A stretch of 10,109 bases of DNA. Source: Candidatus Cloacimonadota bacterium (lineage in GTDB: Bacteria > Cloacimonadota > Cloacimonadia > Cloacimonadales > TCS61). The translations under genes were made by a program, and so were the position numbers. The notes beneath the pieces are model-generated. The model did no database searches. It saw nothing but the letters and a program-made list of their open reading frames with translations, and had not been told where the DNA came from. Positions 1 to 7,414 of the stretch are shown here, piece after piece. The DNA lies in NCBI GenBank assembly GCA_030667725.1, contig DAOUVH010000022.1, positions 1 to 10,109 on the forward strand, written 5' to 3'. Every line of letters begins with the position of its first letter. Positions within the stretch are counted from its first letter, which is position 1.

Positions 1-2727
1 CTTAAGTTTAATTATCAACGCATTCTCTCCAAAAACAGTTTTTTTACTATCAATATCGATCTCAGGTTTAGCATCTTCGGAATAGCGAATGAAAACTACC
101 CCTAATTGCCGTGCTTCTTGATAATATTTTTCATAAAATCCAAAAGTTCTGATATCACGATAAAGAACTGTTACATCCATTTTCGGATTTAATTTTTTTA
201 ATCGCATAGAATTTTTCACAGCCTGAGAACAACAGATTCGCGAGCAATATGGATGCTCTTCATCCCGTGAGCCAACACATTGAATAAATACAACGCTTTT
301 CAATTTTTTATACTCTTTTTCATTCTCTTCCAGGGCATGTTCCAATTCTCTTTGTGTGATAACATTCTTATGTTGATTGTAGAGATATTCTTTTGGTTCT
401 GATGCATTTGCACCGGTTGCAATGATAATAATTCCGTGTATTATTTCTTTCGCTTCACCTTTATATTCAATAGTAGTTTTATAATTTCCAATGTAACCAT
501 CCATATTTTTCACAGTAGAATTCAGATAAACATTAACCAGCGGATGATTATCGATCTCGTCTTTCAAATCTTGGAGGAAAGCAGGAACGCTTGATCCATC
601 TAATGTATGATATAGACCGTTTAGATTACCACCCAGTTTATCATCACGTTCGATCAGCGCTACTTCAAAACCCTGATTTGCTATGGAAAGTGCAGCGGTC
701 ATACCTGCCAGTCCACCTCCTAAAACAAGTCCAGTTTGAATCACATCGAGCGAGATAGCATACAACGGTTCTTGTAATCTTGATTTTCCAACTGCAATTT
801 TAATCAAACGATTTGCTTTTTCAGAAGCTTTGGCATGATCTTCACGATGCACCCAACTGCATTGATTACGAATGTTAGCCATTTCAAACAGGTAAGGATT
901 TAGACCAACCTCGCGCATAGTTTCCTGAAAAAGCGCTTCATGCGTACTGGGCGAACAGGATGCCACGACTACACGATTTAATTTATGCTCTTCGATTATT
1001 TCTTTCATTAACTGCTGGGTATCCTGCGAGCAAGTGAAAAGGTTCTCTCCTGCATAGACCACGTTTGGCAACGTTTTAGCAAATTCCACAGCACCAGGTA
1101 CGTTCACCACACTTCCAATATTAGTACCGCAATGACAAACAAAAACTCCGATTCGAGGTTTCTGCCCTATCACTTTCTTTTCGTCAGGATACACTTTTGT
1201 GCTAATTTCTGTTCCCCGTACTTCGGAAAGTAATTCAGCAGCTCCGGCAACAGCTCCTGAAGCCTGCATTACAGTTTCAGGAATATCTTTGGGAGAGACA
1301 GCCGGACCGCAAACAAAAACACCCGGTCTGGTTGTATCAATCTGGGAAATACCGAGATGTTCGATGAAATTATATTCATTCAAGCGAACACCCAAGCTGT
1401 CGGAAAGTTGTACTATATCCTTTGGTGGTTGTAAACCTACCGAAAGAACGACCATATCGAATTCTTCAATCTGCAATTCACCGTTTTCCAGCACATGATA
1501 AAGCTCCAAGTTTCCGGTTTCGGAAATTTCTTCTATTTTTCCAATTCTGCCACGTTTGAAAGTTACTCCAACATCTTTTGCTTTATCGTAATATTTATCA
1601 AAATCCTTACCGTGTGCACGAATATCCATAAAGAAAATAGTTGGTTCTACAGTTGATACATGTTCCTTGGAAATGATTGCTTCCTTCATGGCATACATAC
1701 AACAAACTGATGAACAATACGGCATATGAGTATGCTCTGTTCTCGATCCAACACATTGGATCCAGGCTACTTTTACCGGAGTCTTGCCATCAGAAGGTCG
1801 TTGCAGATGCCCTTCAAATGGACCTGATGCAGCCAGGATTCTCTCATATTGAATACTTGTAACCACGTTCTTATATCTACCAAAACCATATTCATGCATG
1901 ATGGTCGGATCAAATGTTTCAGCTCCGGTTGCCACAATTATCGAACCCACATCCAAATCCAATATTTCTTCTTTATGATCAAAATTTATTGCATCTGCTT
2001 CACAGTATTCCATACAAATTTTGCATTCTCCTGTGTTTAGCTGTACACAATGATCAGGATCTATCTTAGCATAATTGGGAACTGCCTGGGGAAAAGGTAT
2101 ATAAATTGCAGGTCTTCTAACCAATCCTTCATCAAATTCAGAAAGAATTGGAATAACTTTATTCTCGGTAATTTTATCGAATTTAATACCTTTTTGAGTA
2201 GGACAAATATAATCACAAGCTCCACAAGTTTGACAATCTTCCGATTGAGCATCAAATGCAGCTACAACTTCTCGTTTATTTCCCCTGTTTGCAAAACCTA
2301 TCGCTCCTCTACCCATCCTGCTTTCACACATCCGCACGCATAATCCGCAAAGAATGCAATCTTCATTCTTGAGTTCAATTCTTGGTTTTCCTACTCCCAT
2401 TTCTTCAGCAAGATTTATCAGAACTTCAGAATCCGGACATTTTGCCAGCATTAATTCAAGCATAATTTTACGAGTTTTTTTCACGCGTTCTGTATCGGTT
2501 TTGATAACAAGATCATTTTGAGCCGGATAAGTGCAAGATGCCTGAACAGAAGTTCTCCCGTTTTTCTGGCTTACCTCAACAACACATAAGCGGCAAGCTC
2601 CGTAAGCCGGTAGTGTTTTATGATAACATAATGTTGGAATTTTTATACCAATTTTATCTGCTGCTTCAAGAATTGTAGAACCTTCTTCTGTTTCTACTTT
2701 AATTCCATCAATAATTAAATTAACCAT
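1..2727 (-). CDS. NuoG/HydA-type iron-sulfur module fused to C-terminal part of long HdrA (partial, runs off left edge)
   Basis: The frame is open for 909 codons with no stop, so the C-terminus lies outside the window. Residues 1-70 form a [2Fe-2S] domain of the NuoG/HydA type (C34, C45, C48, C65). Two [4Fe-4S] motifs follow at C124/C127/C130/C134 and C165/C168/C171/C175. From about residue 197 the protein becomes HdrA: an EFDEGL-like segment, a cluster motif C227/C235/C238/C242, a flavin-fold ATG motif near 266, a CVGSR...YCSSVCC segment (C325, C338, C342, C343), the HdrA CHCG domain (C531/C533) with SCSP (590-593), a second Rossmann GGGLAG (670-675), and a repeated CVGSR...YCSRICC segment (C817, C828, C832, C833). 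The HdrA N-terminal Rossmann part is absent here and is found in the gene at 7800-8678. Long HdrAs normally continue about 100 residues further, to a ferredoxin domain. Inferred role: cytoplasmic flavin-based electron bifurcation. The start at 2727 is chosen because AAAGG lies 7 bases upstream. Confidence 0.93.
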   Translation of the reverse strand, partial: MVNLIIDGIKVETEEGSTILEAADKIGIKIPTLCYHKTLPAYGACRLCVVEVSQKNGRTSVQASCTYPAQNDLVIKTDTERVKKTRKIMLELMLAKCPDSEVLINLAEEMGVGKPRIELKNEDCILCGLCVRMCESRMGRGAIGFANRGNKREVVAAFDAQSEDCQTCGACDYICPTQKGIKFDKITENKVIPILSEFDEGLVRRPAIYIPFPQAVPNYAKIDPDHCVQLNTGECKICMEYCEADAINFDHKEEILDLDVGSIIVATGAETFDPTIMHEYGFGRYKNVVTSIQYERILAASGPFEGHLQRPSDGKTPVKVAWIQCVGSRTEHTHMPYCSSVCCMYAMKEAIISKEHVSTVEPTIFFMDIRAHGKDFDKYYDKAKDVGVTFKRGRIGKIEEISETGNLELYHVLENGELQIEEFDMVVLSVGLQPPKDIVQLSDSLGVRLNEYNFIEHLGISQIDTTRPGVFVCGPAVSPKDIPETVMQASGAVAGAAELLSEVRGTEISTKVYPDEKKVIGQKPRIGVFVCHCGTNIGSVVNVPGAVEFAKTLPNVVYAGENLFTCSQDTQQLMKEIIEEHKLNRVVVASCSPSTHEALFQETMREVGLNPYLFEMANIRNQCSWVHREDHAKASEKANRLIKIAVGKSRLQEPLYAISLDVIQTGLVLGGGLAGMTAALSIANQGFEVALIERDDKLGGNLNGLYHTLDGSSVPAFLQDLKDEIDNHPLVNVYLNSTVKNMDGYIGNYKTTIEYKGEAKEIIHGIIIIATGANASEPKEYLYNQHKNVITQRELEHALEENEKEYKKLKSVVFIQCVGSRDEEHPYCSRICCSQAVKNSMRLKKLNPKMDVTVLYRDIRTFGFYEKYYQEARQLGVVFIRYSEDAKPEIDIDSKKTVFGENALIIKLK

Positions 2728-2734
2728 TTTCATA

Positions 2735-2739
2735 CCTTT
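2735..2739 (-). promoter_or_regulatory. Ribosome binding site that decides the start of the NuoG/HdrA fusion
   Basis: On the bottom strand AAAGG sits 7 bases before the ATG at 2727. A second in-frame ATG at 2733 would be only 1 base from this site, which is too close, so the protein most likely begins MVNL rather than MKMVNL. Confidence 0.6.
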
Positions 2740-2758
2740 TTTTATTTTATGAAACTAT

Positions 2759-3211
2759 TTATAAAATTTCATTTGAATCTAAAATATATTTTTCTTTTTC
2801 ATCTTGATGTTCATAAACAAAATTTATCTCAGGATGAGAGATCATTAATGTTATAAGTGTGTTTTTCATATCACCGATAGGTTTTCGATCAATATGACTA
2901 TATTGAAAAACAGCTTTAACCTCGGTGCCTATTCCAACCTTAGAGTCTATCTTAAAATTTCCATTACTCTCTCTCGCAGCTTGAGCCAAGAGAGAAAGTC
3001 CCATTCCCACTCTTCGGGTTGTTCTCGTTGTATAGAACGGATCCAGCACTTTATTAATAGTTTCCTTATTCATCCCTCTTCCGTTATCCTTTATTTCCAC
3101 TGCAAGCAGATCATTGCTTTTCTCCTCTACGATCTTTATCTCAATTTTCGTAGCATTTGCTTCGATCGAATTCTCGACCACATCAAGAATATGTAAGGAT
3201 AGATCTTCCAT
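2759..3211 (-). CDS. Stand-alone GHKL/HATPase ATP-binding protein
   Basis: This is a 150-residue protein that is mostly a histidine-kinase-type ATPase fold. The N-box is ENSIEANA (13-20), the G1 box DNGRGM (42-47), the G2 box GMGLSLL (69-75), and a late GIGTEV (93-98) completes the ATP pocket. No dimerisation/phospho-acceptor helix, sensor or membrane segment is present. It therefore resembles a detached kinase catalytic domain or an anti-sigma-factor-like kinase rather than a complete sensor kinase. The last 45 residues are not recognised. It overlaps the end of the PHP gene by 29 bases, has no strong Shine-Dalgarno, and is probably translated by coupling. Small ATPases of this kind recur beside DRTGG and PHP genes in NAD-dependent [FeFe]-hydrogenase operons. 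Its substrate is unknown. Confidence 0.88.
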   Translation of the reverse strand: MEDLSLHILDVVENSIEANATKIEIKIVEEKSNDLLAVEIKDNGRGMNKETINKVLDPFYTTRTTRRVGMGLSLLAQAARESNGNFKIDSKVGIGTEVKAVFQYSHIDRKPIGDMKNTLITLMISHPEINFVYEHQDEKEKYILDSNEIL

Positions 3212-3926
3212 CTTTATTCTTCAAGGCTTTTTTCAACTCACTTACTGTCGTATCTTCAAGAAGAAAAGTAGTTGAAGTTTTGCCAATATCATCTAAATAA
3301 TGAGCATCGGAAAATGTGACAAGTGGAAAGCCCGATGCCATTGGAAATTCCAAAGATTTCTTTCCGGACATATATCTCGGTGATAATTCCAGACCATCCA
3401 GATCCAATCCTTCAGGAACAAAACCCAGTTGCCCGATCAGGCTGAATCTTTCACGATCGATATGAGAGGCAATAGCAAGTCCATTCAAAGAATGTATGAG
3501 CTCCACTATTTTATCGACAGTTAAGTCTGTTGCCCCGATCAATAATTTTTTATTAAGATCAATAATTTCATCCTGCTCATCAACTATCAGTTGGTATCCG
3601 AAAAGATCTTCTTCATTTTCTCCTTTTAGATTTTCATAAACGATTTTCTGGAGTTTAAATAAATCTTTATCATCATCAAAAAGAGCTAAAACATGCACTT
3701 CTTCTTTTGATGTAACTTCCATTCCACCAAGAACTTTCAAATTATTTCTTTCTCCTGCCTTCTTCACTGCAATCACATTCTCGGATGAATTATGATCACA
3801 AATACCGATCACATCCAATCCTTTGGATTTTGCTTTTTCAACGATCATTACAGGCGTCATATTCATATCACCGCAAGGAGAAAGACAAGTATGAATATGC
3901 AAATCTGCTTTGATTTTTTTGAACAT
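3183..3926 (-). CDS. PHP-domain metal-dependent phosphoesterase
   Basis: The 247-residue protein carries the PHP metal-site pattern in order: DLHIH (H10, H12), CDHN (D44, H45), E70 in the GGMEV segment, SHID (H155) and SDAHY (D207, H209). These residues would bind a di- or trinuclear metal centre for phosphoester hydrolysis. The family includes nucleoside 3',5'-bisphosphate phosphatases and the polymerase exonuclease domain, but the substrate here cannot be read from the sequence. Compared with stand-alone PHP phosphatases the length is close to usual. A GAGGT sequence ends 9 bases before the ATG. It lies 15 bases after the second DRTGG gene, and its 3' end overlaps the HATPase gene. Its place in the accessory block suggests a regulatory or maturation role for the redox complex, which is inference. 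Confidence 0.9.
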   Translation of the reverse strand: MFKKIKADLHIHTCLSPCGDMNMTPVMIVEKAKSKGLDVIGICDHNSSENVIAVKKAGERNNLKVLGGMEVTSKEEVHVLALFDDDKDLFKLQKIVYENLKGENEEDLFGYQLIVDEQDEIIDLNKKLLIGATDLTVDKIVELIHSLNGLAIASHIDRERFSLIGQLGFVPEGLDLDGLELSPRYMSGKKSLEFPMASGFPLVTFSDAHYLDDIGKTSTTFLLEDTTVSELKKALKNKDGRSILTYS

Positions 3927-3941
3927 TCGGTTGAGACCTCA

Positions 3942-4286
3942 TTATCCTTTATTCCCGTGTATTCCCAGTTCATAGAGTTTTCCCACTATTTCAAAAGTCG
4001 GTAATTTTGTTAACATAATAGGAATATTTTCCTGTTTTGCTTTCTTCAAAGTCGCTTCTTCCGGTTGTCGCCCATTTACAAGAATGATACCGGCAAGTTC
4101 CTGTAAATTTGCTACAGCAACGATATTTATATGAATTTGCAAAGTGATCCAGATATTGTCTTTTTGAGCATTTGCAATAACATCACTAAGCAGATCGCTG
4201 GAATATCCTCCACTCACTTCTCTATCAATATCTCCGGAAACAACTTCCAAATCGAGCTTTTGCACAATATCTTTTAAATTAACCAT
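3942..4286 (-). CDS. DRTGG-domain protein (second copy)
   Basis: This small soluble protein of 114 residues is made almost entirely of a DRTGG-like domain. Visible family features are GGYSSDLLSDV (26-36), a beta-rich middle with NIVAVANLQEL (54-64), the NGRQPEE turn (71-77), and the closing TKLPTFE..GKLYELGI (93-109). It is clearly paralogous to the protein at 5255-5617, with the same order of motifs, but it lacks that copy's Cys residues. DRTGG domains occur next to CBS domains and in phosphotransacetylase and are presumed regulatory or ligand-binding; no reaction is known. A purine-rich AGAGG lies just before the ATG at 4286. It sits between the CBS-HATPase and PHP genes with gaps of 21 and 15 bases. 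Confidence 0.85.
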   Translation of the reverse strand: MVNLKDIVQKLDLEVVSGDIDREVSGGYSSDLLSDVIANAQKDNIWITLQIHINIVAVANLQELAGIILVNGRQPEEATLKKAKQENIPIMLTKLPTFEIVGKLYELGIHGNKG

Positions 4287-4307
4287 TTTACCTCTTTTCT
4301 CTTAACC

Positions 4308-5252
4308 TTAACCAACAACATTAATCCCATTACGATAATCACTAAGCTTAATAAAAAATTCTAACTGTGTTCCCTCTTCAACTGTTGATATTAGAGTCAT
4401 TTTGTCCGTGAATTTTTTTATATTGGGAAGTCCCATTCCGGCTCCAAATCCTAATTCTCTAACCCAACCTGGAGCAGTAGAAAAACCGGGGTGCATTGCT
4501 TTTTCAACATCCGGAATTCCGGGACCTTTATCTGTTATAACAATTCTAATTTGATGAGGTTCAAGATAAGCTACAATGTCTCCTCCATTAGTATAGGCAA
4601 CAATATTGATCTCAGCTTCATAAGTTGAAATAGCTGCTCTACGAACTATTTCCGGCGAGAGACCAAGTCTATAAAGTGTCTTCTTCAATCCGGTGGCAGC
4701 TTCTCCAGCTTTATCAAAGTTTTTACCTTCTACAAAGTATTGGAATTTTAAAAAAACCTCATCAGCAATAATATCATTGAAAATATGACTTGCTCTGTAC
4801 CTTCGTTCCTCTTCATCATGATATGTTGTTTCTAATTTCTTCAGTATTCCTTTAATGATATCACTTTTTGTAACAATACCTACAAGCTTTTTATCTTTCC
4901 TTGAAATAACAGGAAAGCGACCAAATCCAAATTTTTCAGATTTCAAAACAGCATGAACAAGTGGTTCATCAGCATATAGCGTTTCTATGTTTTTTGTCAT
5001 TCTTGTTGCAATTGATTCAACCAATTTGCCTTGTTCCATACATTTGATAAAATCTTCGATACTGATAATACCAACAAGTTTGTCATCATTTACAACCGGA
5101 ACTCCCGATATTCGATTTTTCTGCAAAACATCTCTTAATGCGCAAACAGGCATTAAAGGATTTACGGTTTGAATATTTCTACTCATTACATCTTCAACTT
5201 TCAGTTCATAAGTTAGTTCTTGAATTTTGGAAGTTGTTCTTTTATTATCCAT
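4308..5252 (-). CDS. CBS-pair protein fused to an anti-sigma-type HATPase domain
   Basis: Residues about 20-140 form a tandem CBS pair: two repeats, each with a VM/RM start, an SGVPVVND-type or GRFPVIS-type core, and a closing VGI(I/V)..(E/S)DFIK-like helix (58-70 and 123-134). Such pairs bind adenosyl nucleotides (AMP, ATP, SAM) or NAD and act as energy sensors. Residues about 160-300 form a HATPase_c/SpoIIAB-like ATPase with an N-box region EAEINIVAYTNGG (212-224), G1 box DKGPGIPD (241-248), and G2 box GFGAGMGLPNIKK (268-280). No histidine phospho-acceptor domain or membrane segment is seen. The natural reading is a nucleotide-gated cytoplasmic kinase or ATP-dependent switch. The ATG at 5252 follows the DRTGG stop by 2 bases with only a weak Shine-Dalgarno, so translational coupling is likely. 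The target is unknown; the neighbouring DRTGG proteins are candidates. Confidence 0.9.
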   Translation of the reverse strand: MDNKRTTSKIQELTYELKVEDVMSRNIQTVNPLMPVCALRDVLQKNRISGVPVVNDDKLVGIISIEDFIKCMEQGKLVESIATRMTKNIETLYADEPLVHAVLKSEKFGFGRFPVISRKDKKLVGIVTKSDIIKGILKKLETTYHDEEERRYRASHIFNDIIADEVFLKFQYFVEGKNFDKAGEAATGLKKTLYRLGLSPEIVRRAAISTYEAEINIVAYTNGGDIVAYLEPHQIRIVITDKGPGIPDVEKAMHPGFSTAPGWVRELGFGAGMGLPNIKKFTDKMTLISTVEEGTQLEFFIKLSDYRNGINVVG

Positions 5253-5254
5253 TA

Positions 5255-5617
5255 TTATTTTTCAAGATCTAAATAACTACAGCTCTTAAGACCGTTTTTA
5301 TATAATCGCCCACAACTCTCAAAAGTTGTCAGTTTTGTTTTTAATAAGTTTATATCATTCTTTCTCGCTAAGTTTATCATGTTTTCATCAGGAATTTTTC
5401 CCATAACAAAACATACTACTTTAATATCAGCCACATTTGCAGTGTTTATAACCTGTATATTCATTAAACTTGTTAGCAAAATTGAGCCCGGCTTTCCAAA
5501 AGTCAAAATTTCGCTCATTAAATCTGATGAACAACCAATTTCAATTTCTGTTTCAGGGTCGTATTTCCCTGTAAGAACTTCTGCTTCAAGTATTTTTTTT
5601 ATTTCTATAAGTCTCAT
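5255..5617 (-). CDS. DRTGG-domain protein (first copy)
   Basis: This is a 120-residue soluble protein with the DRTGG-like pattern: GCSSDLMSEIL (28-38), a VINTANVADIKVVCFVMGK stretch (56-74), the PDE turn (76-78), and TKLTTFESCGRLYKNGL (94-110). The N-terminal region resembles the helix-turn before DRTGG domains in similar hydrogenase-operon proteins. Cysteines are C29, C69, C102 and C113; the second copy in this operon has none of them. I start the protein at the ATG at 5617, 4 bases after the NuoF stop. The alternative TTG at 5629 abuts the purine-rich AAAGG with no spacing and would overlap NuoF. Function is presumed regulatory or ligand-binding and is unproven. Confidence 0.84.
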   Translation of the reverse strand: MRLIEIKKILEAEVLTGKYDPETEIEIGCSSDLMSEILTFGKPGSILLTSLMNIQVINTANVADIKVVCFVMGKIPDENMINLARKNDINLLKTKLTTFESCGRLYKNGLKSCSYLDLEK

Positions 5618-5621
5618 AATA

Positions 5622-7412
5622 TCACTCAACCTTTACCGCATCAAATTTACAAACAGTAAAACAAATACCACATTTAATACATTTATCCTGATCGATAATA
5701 TGAATTTCTTTACGATTACCGGAAATAGCATCGGCAGGACATTTGATAGCACACACTGTACATCCGGTACATTTATCCGGATAGATATGAAAATTAATTA
5801 ATGCCTTACAAACATGAGCAGGGCACTTTTTATCTTTTATATGAGCTTCGTATTCATCTCTGAAATTTTTGATCGTCGAAAGAACCGGATTGGGAAGTGT
5901 TTGTCCCAAACCACATTGAGAAGCATCTTTAATTGCATAACCCAACTCTTCAAGGAATTCAATATCACCTTCTTTTCCGTCGCCTTCAGTTATTCTCGTA
6001 AGAATTTCAAGCATGGCAGAACTCCCTTCCCTGCAGCTTGTGCATTTTCCACAACTCTCATCACTGGTAAATTCTAAGAAATATCTGGAAAGGTCAACCA
6101 TGCAGGTATCTTCATCAACAACTACCATTCCTCCCGAGCCCATCATAGAACCAACTTCTGTTAGTTTTTCATAATCAACCGGCAAATCAATTAAGGCAGC
6201 AGGGACAACTCCTCCTGATGGACCACCAATTTGAACACCTTTGAATTTTTTTCCATTTGGAACTCCGCCGCCAATATCATAAATGATCTCTTTGAGAGTG
6301 ATTCCCATCGGCACTTCCACCAAACCAGTATTATTAATTTTTCCCACGAGAGAAAAGACTTTTGTTCCTTTGCTTTTTTCCGTTCCGATACCTGCAAACC
6401 AATCTGCACCGCGAAGAATAATCCTGGGAACATTAGCCCAGGTTTCTACATTATTTATATTAGTTGGCTGTCCCCATAATCCGGATTCAGCAGGAAAGGG
6501 AGGTCTTTGACTGGGTTCGGGTGATATTCCTTCGATCGAATGGATCAGGGATGTCTCTTCTCCACAAACGAAAGCACCTGCACCTTGTTTGATCTCAAGA
6601 TCAAAATCGAAACCTTTTCCAAGGATATCTTTCCCTAATAATCCGTATTCTCGTGCCTGCTCGATCGCAACTTCCAATCTATGAATAGCAAGCGGATATT
6701 CTGATCTTATATAAACAAATCCCTGCCCCGCACCTATTGCCTTTGCCCCAATCAGCATTCCCTCAATAACTGCGTGCGGATCAGATTCGACAATACTTCT
6801 ATCCATATATGCACCGGGATCTCCTTCGTCGGCATTGCAAATTATGTACTTGGTGTCACTTTTTGAATTATAACATATTCCCCACTTCAAACCTGTTGGG
6901 AAACCTCCGCCGCCTCGACCTCTTAAACCGGAATTCTTTATCTCTTTGATTATATCTTCGGAACTCATCGATGTTAAGACTTTGATAAGTGCATTATATC
7001 CGTCCCTGCCAATATAATCATCGATCTTTTCAGCATCGATCAATCCTTTATTCCTGAGAGCGATCAACCGTTGTTTGCTGAAAAATCCGATTTCACTCAC
7101 AGTAGGAATATGAATTTTCTCCCCGGGAGGAGTGTACATCATTTTTTTAACAGGTCTTCCTTTTAGAAAATGTTCTTCAACTAAATAAGGGATGTCTTCA
7201 GGAGAAAGTAATTGATAAAAGATATCATCCGGTTGAACAACAACAATAGGACCCTGAGCGCAGAATCCCTGGCAACCGGTACCTACGACCAGAATTTCTT
7301 TATCCAATTCTTGTTTTTTTATTTCTTCTTCCAACAGTGTTTTAACATCAAAAGCACCGCACGAAACACAAGCCGTTCCGGTACAAACCATTAAATGAGT
7401 TCTATAAGCCAT
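5622..7412 (-). CDS. NuoF/HydB/HndC-type NAD(P)H-oxidising flavoprotein subunit
   Basis: The subunit oxidises or reduces NAD(H) at FMN and passes electrons to iron-sulfur clusters. It has 596 residues, the long form seen in HydB and HndC rather than complex I NuoF. In order: an N-terminal thioredoxin-like [2Fe-2S] domain (C10, C15, C47, C51, with an extra C18); the FMN/NADH Rossmann domain with GLRGRGGGGFPTGLKW (162-177) and NADEGDPGAYMDR (193-205); GAGAFVCGEETSLI (277-290); an SLBB region near 350-420; the N3 [4Fe-4S] motif C454/C457/C460 with C500; and a C-terminal two-cluster ferredoxin, C548/C551/C554/C558 and C578/C581/C584/C588. The final Cys is followed by Lys instead of the usual Pro. 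It begins 2 bases after the HndB-type gene, preceded by a GAGAGGG sequence. Its electrons would flow to or from the split HdrA. Confidence 0.95.
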   Translation of the reverse strand: MAYRTHLMVCTGTACVSCGAFDVKTLLEEEIKKQELDKEILVVGTGCQGFCAQGPIVVVQPDDIFYQLLSPEDIPYLVEEHFLKGRPVKKMMYTPPGEKIHIPTVSEIGFFSKQRLIALRNKGLIDAEKIDDYIGRDGYNALIKVLTSMSSEDIIKEIKNSGLRGRGGGGFPTGLKWGICYNSKSDTKYIICNADEGDPGAYMDRSIVESDPHAVIEGMLIGAKAIGAGQGFVYIRSEYPLAIHRLEVAIEQAREYGLLGKDILGKGFDFDLEIKQGAGAFVCGEETSLIHSIEGISPEPSQRPPFPAESGLWGQPTNINNVETWANVPRIILRGADWFAGIGTEKSKGTKVFSLVGKINNTGLVEVPMGITLKEIIYDIGGGVPNGKKFKGVQIGGPSGGVVPAALIDLPVDYEKLTEVGSMMGSGGMVVVDEDTCMVDLSRYFLEFTSDESCGKCTSCREGSSAMLEILTRITEGDGKEGDIEFLEELGYAIKDASQCGLGQTLPNPVLSTIKNFRDEYEAHIKDKKCPAHVCKALINFHIYPDKCTGCTVCAIKCPADAISGNRKEIHIIDQDKCIKCGICFTVCKFDAVKVE

Positions 7413-7414
7413 TT

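Noticed and set aside
1199..2343. Several top-strand open frames of 60-100 codons here, and others elsewhere in the window
   Set aside because: All lie opposite strongly conserved bottom-strand genes, show low-complexity or unpatterned protein sequence, and lack ribosome sites or recognisable motifs.
2731..2733. Upstream ATG as the start of the NuoG/HdrA fusion
   Set aside because: It lies 1 base from AAAGG, while the ATG at 2727 has normal 7-base spacing.
5618..5629. TTG start giving a longer DRTGG protein
   Set aside because: The nearest purine-rich site directly abuts the TTG, and an ATG 12 bases later begins a sequence that fits the paralog's start.
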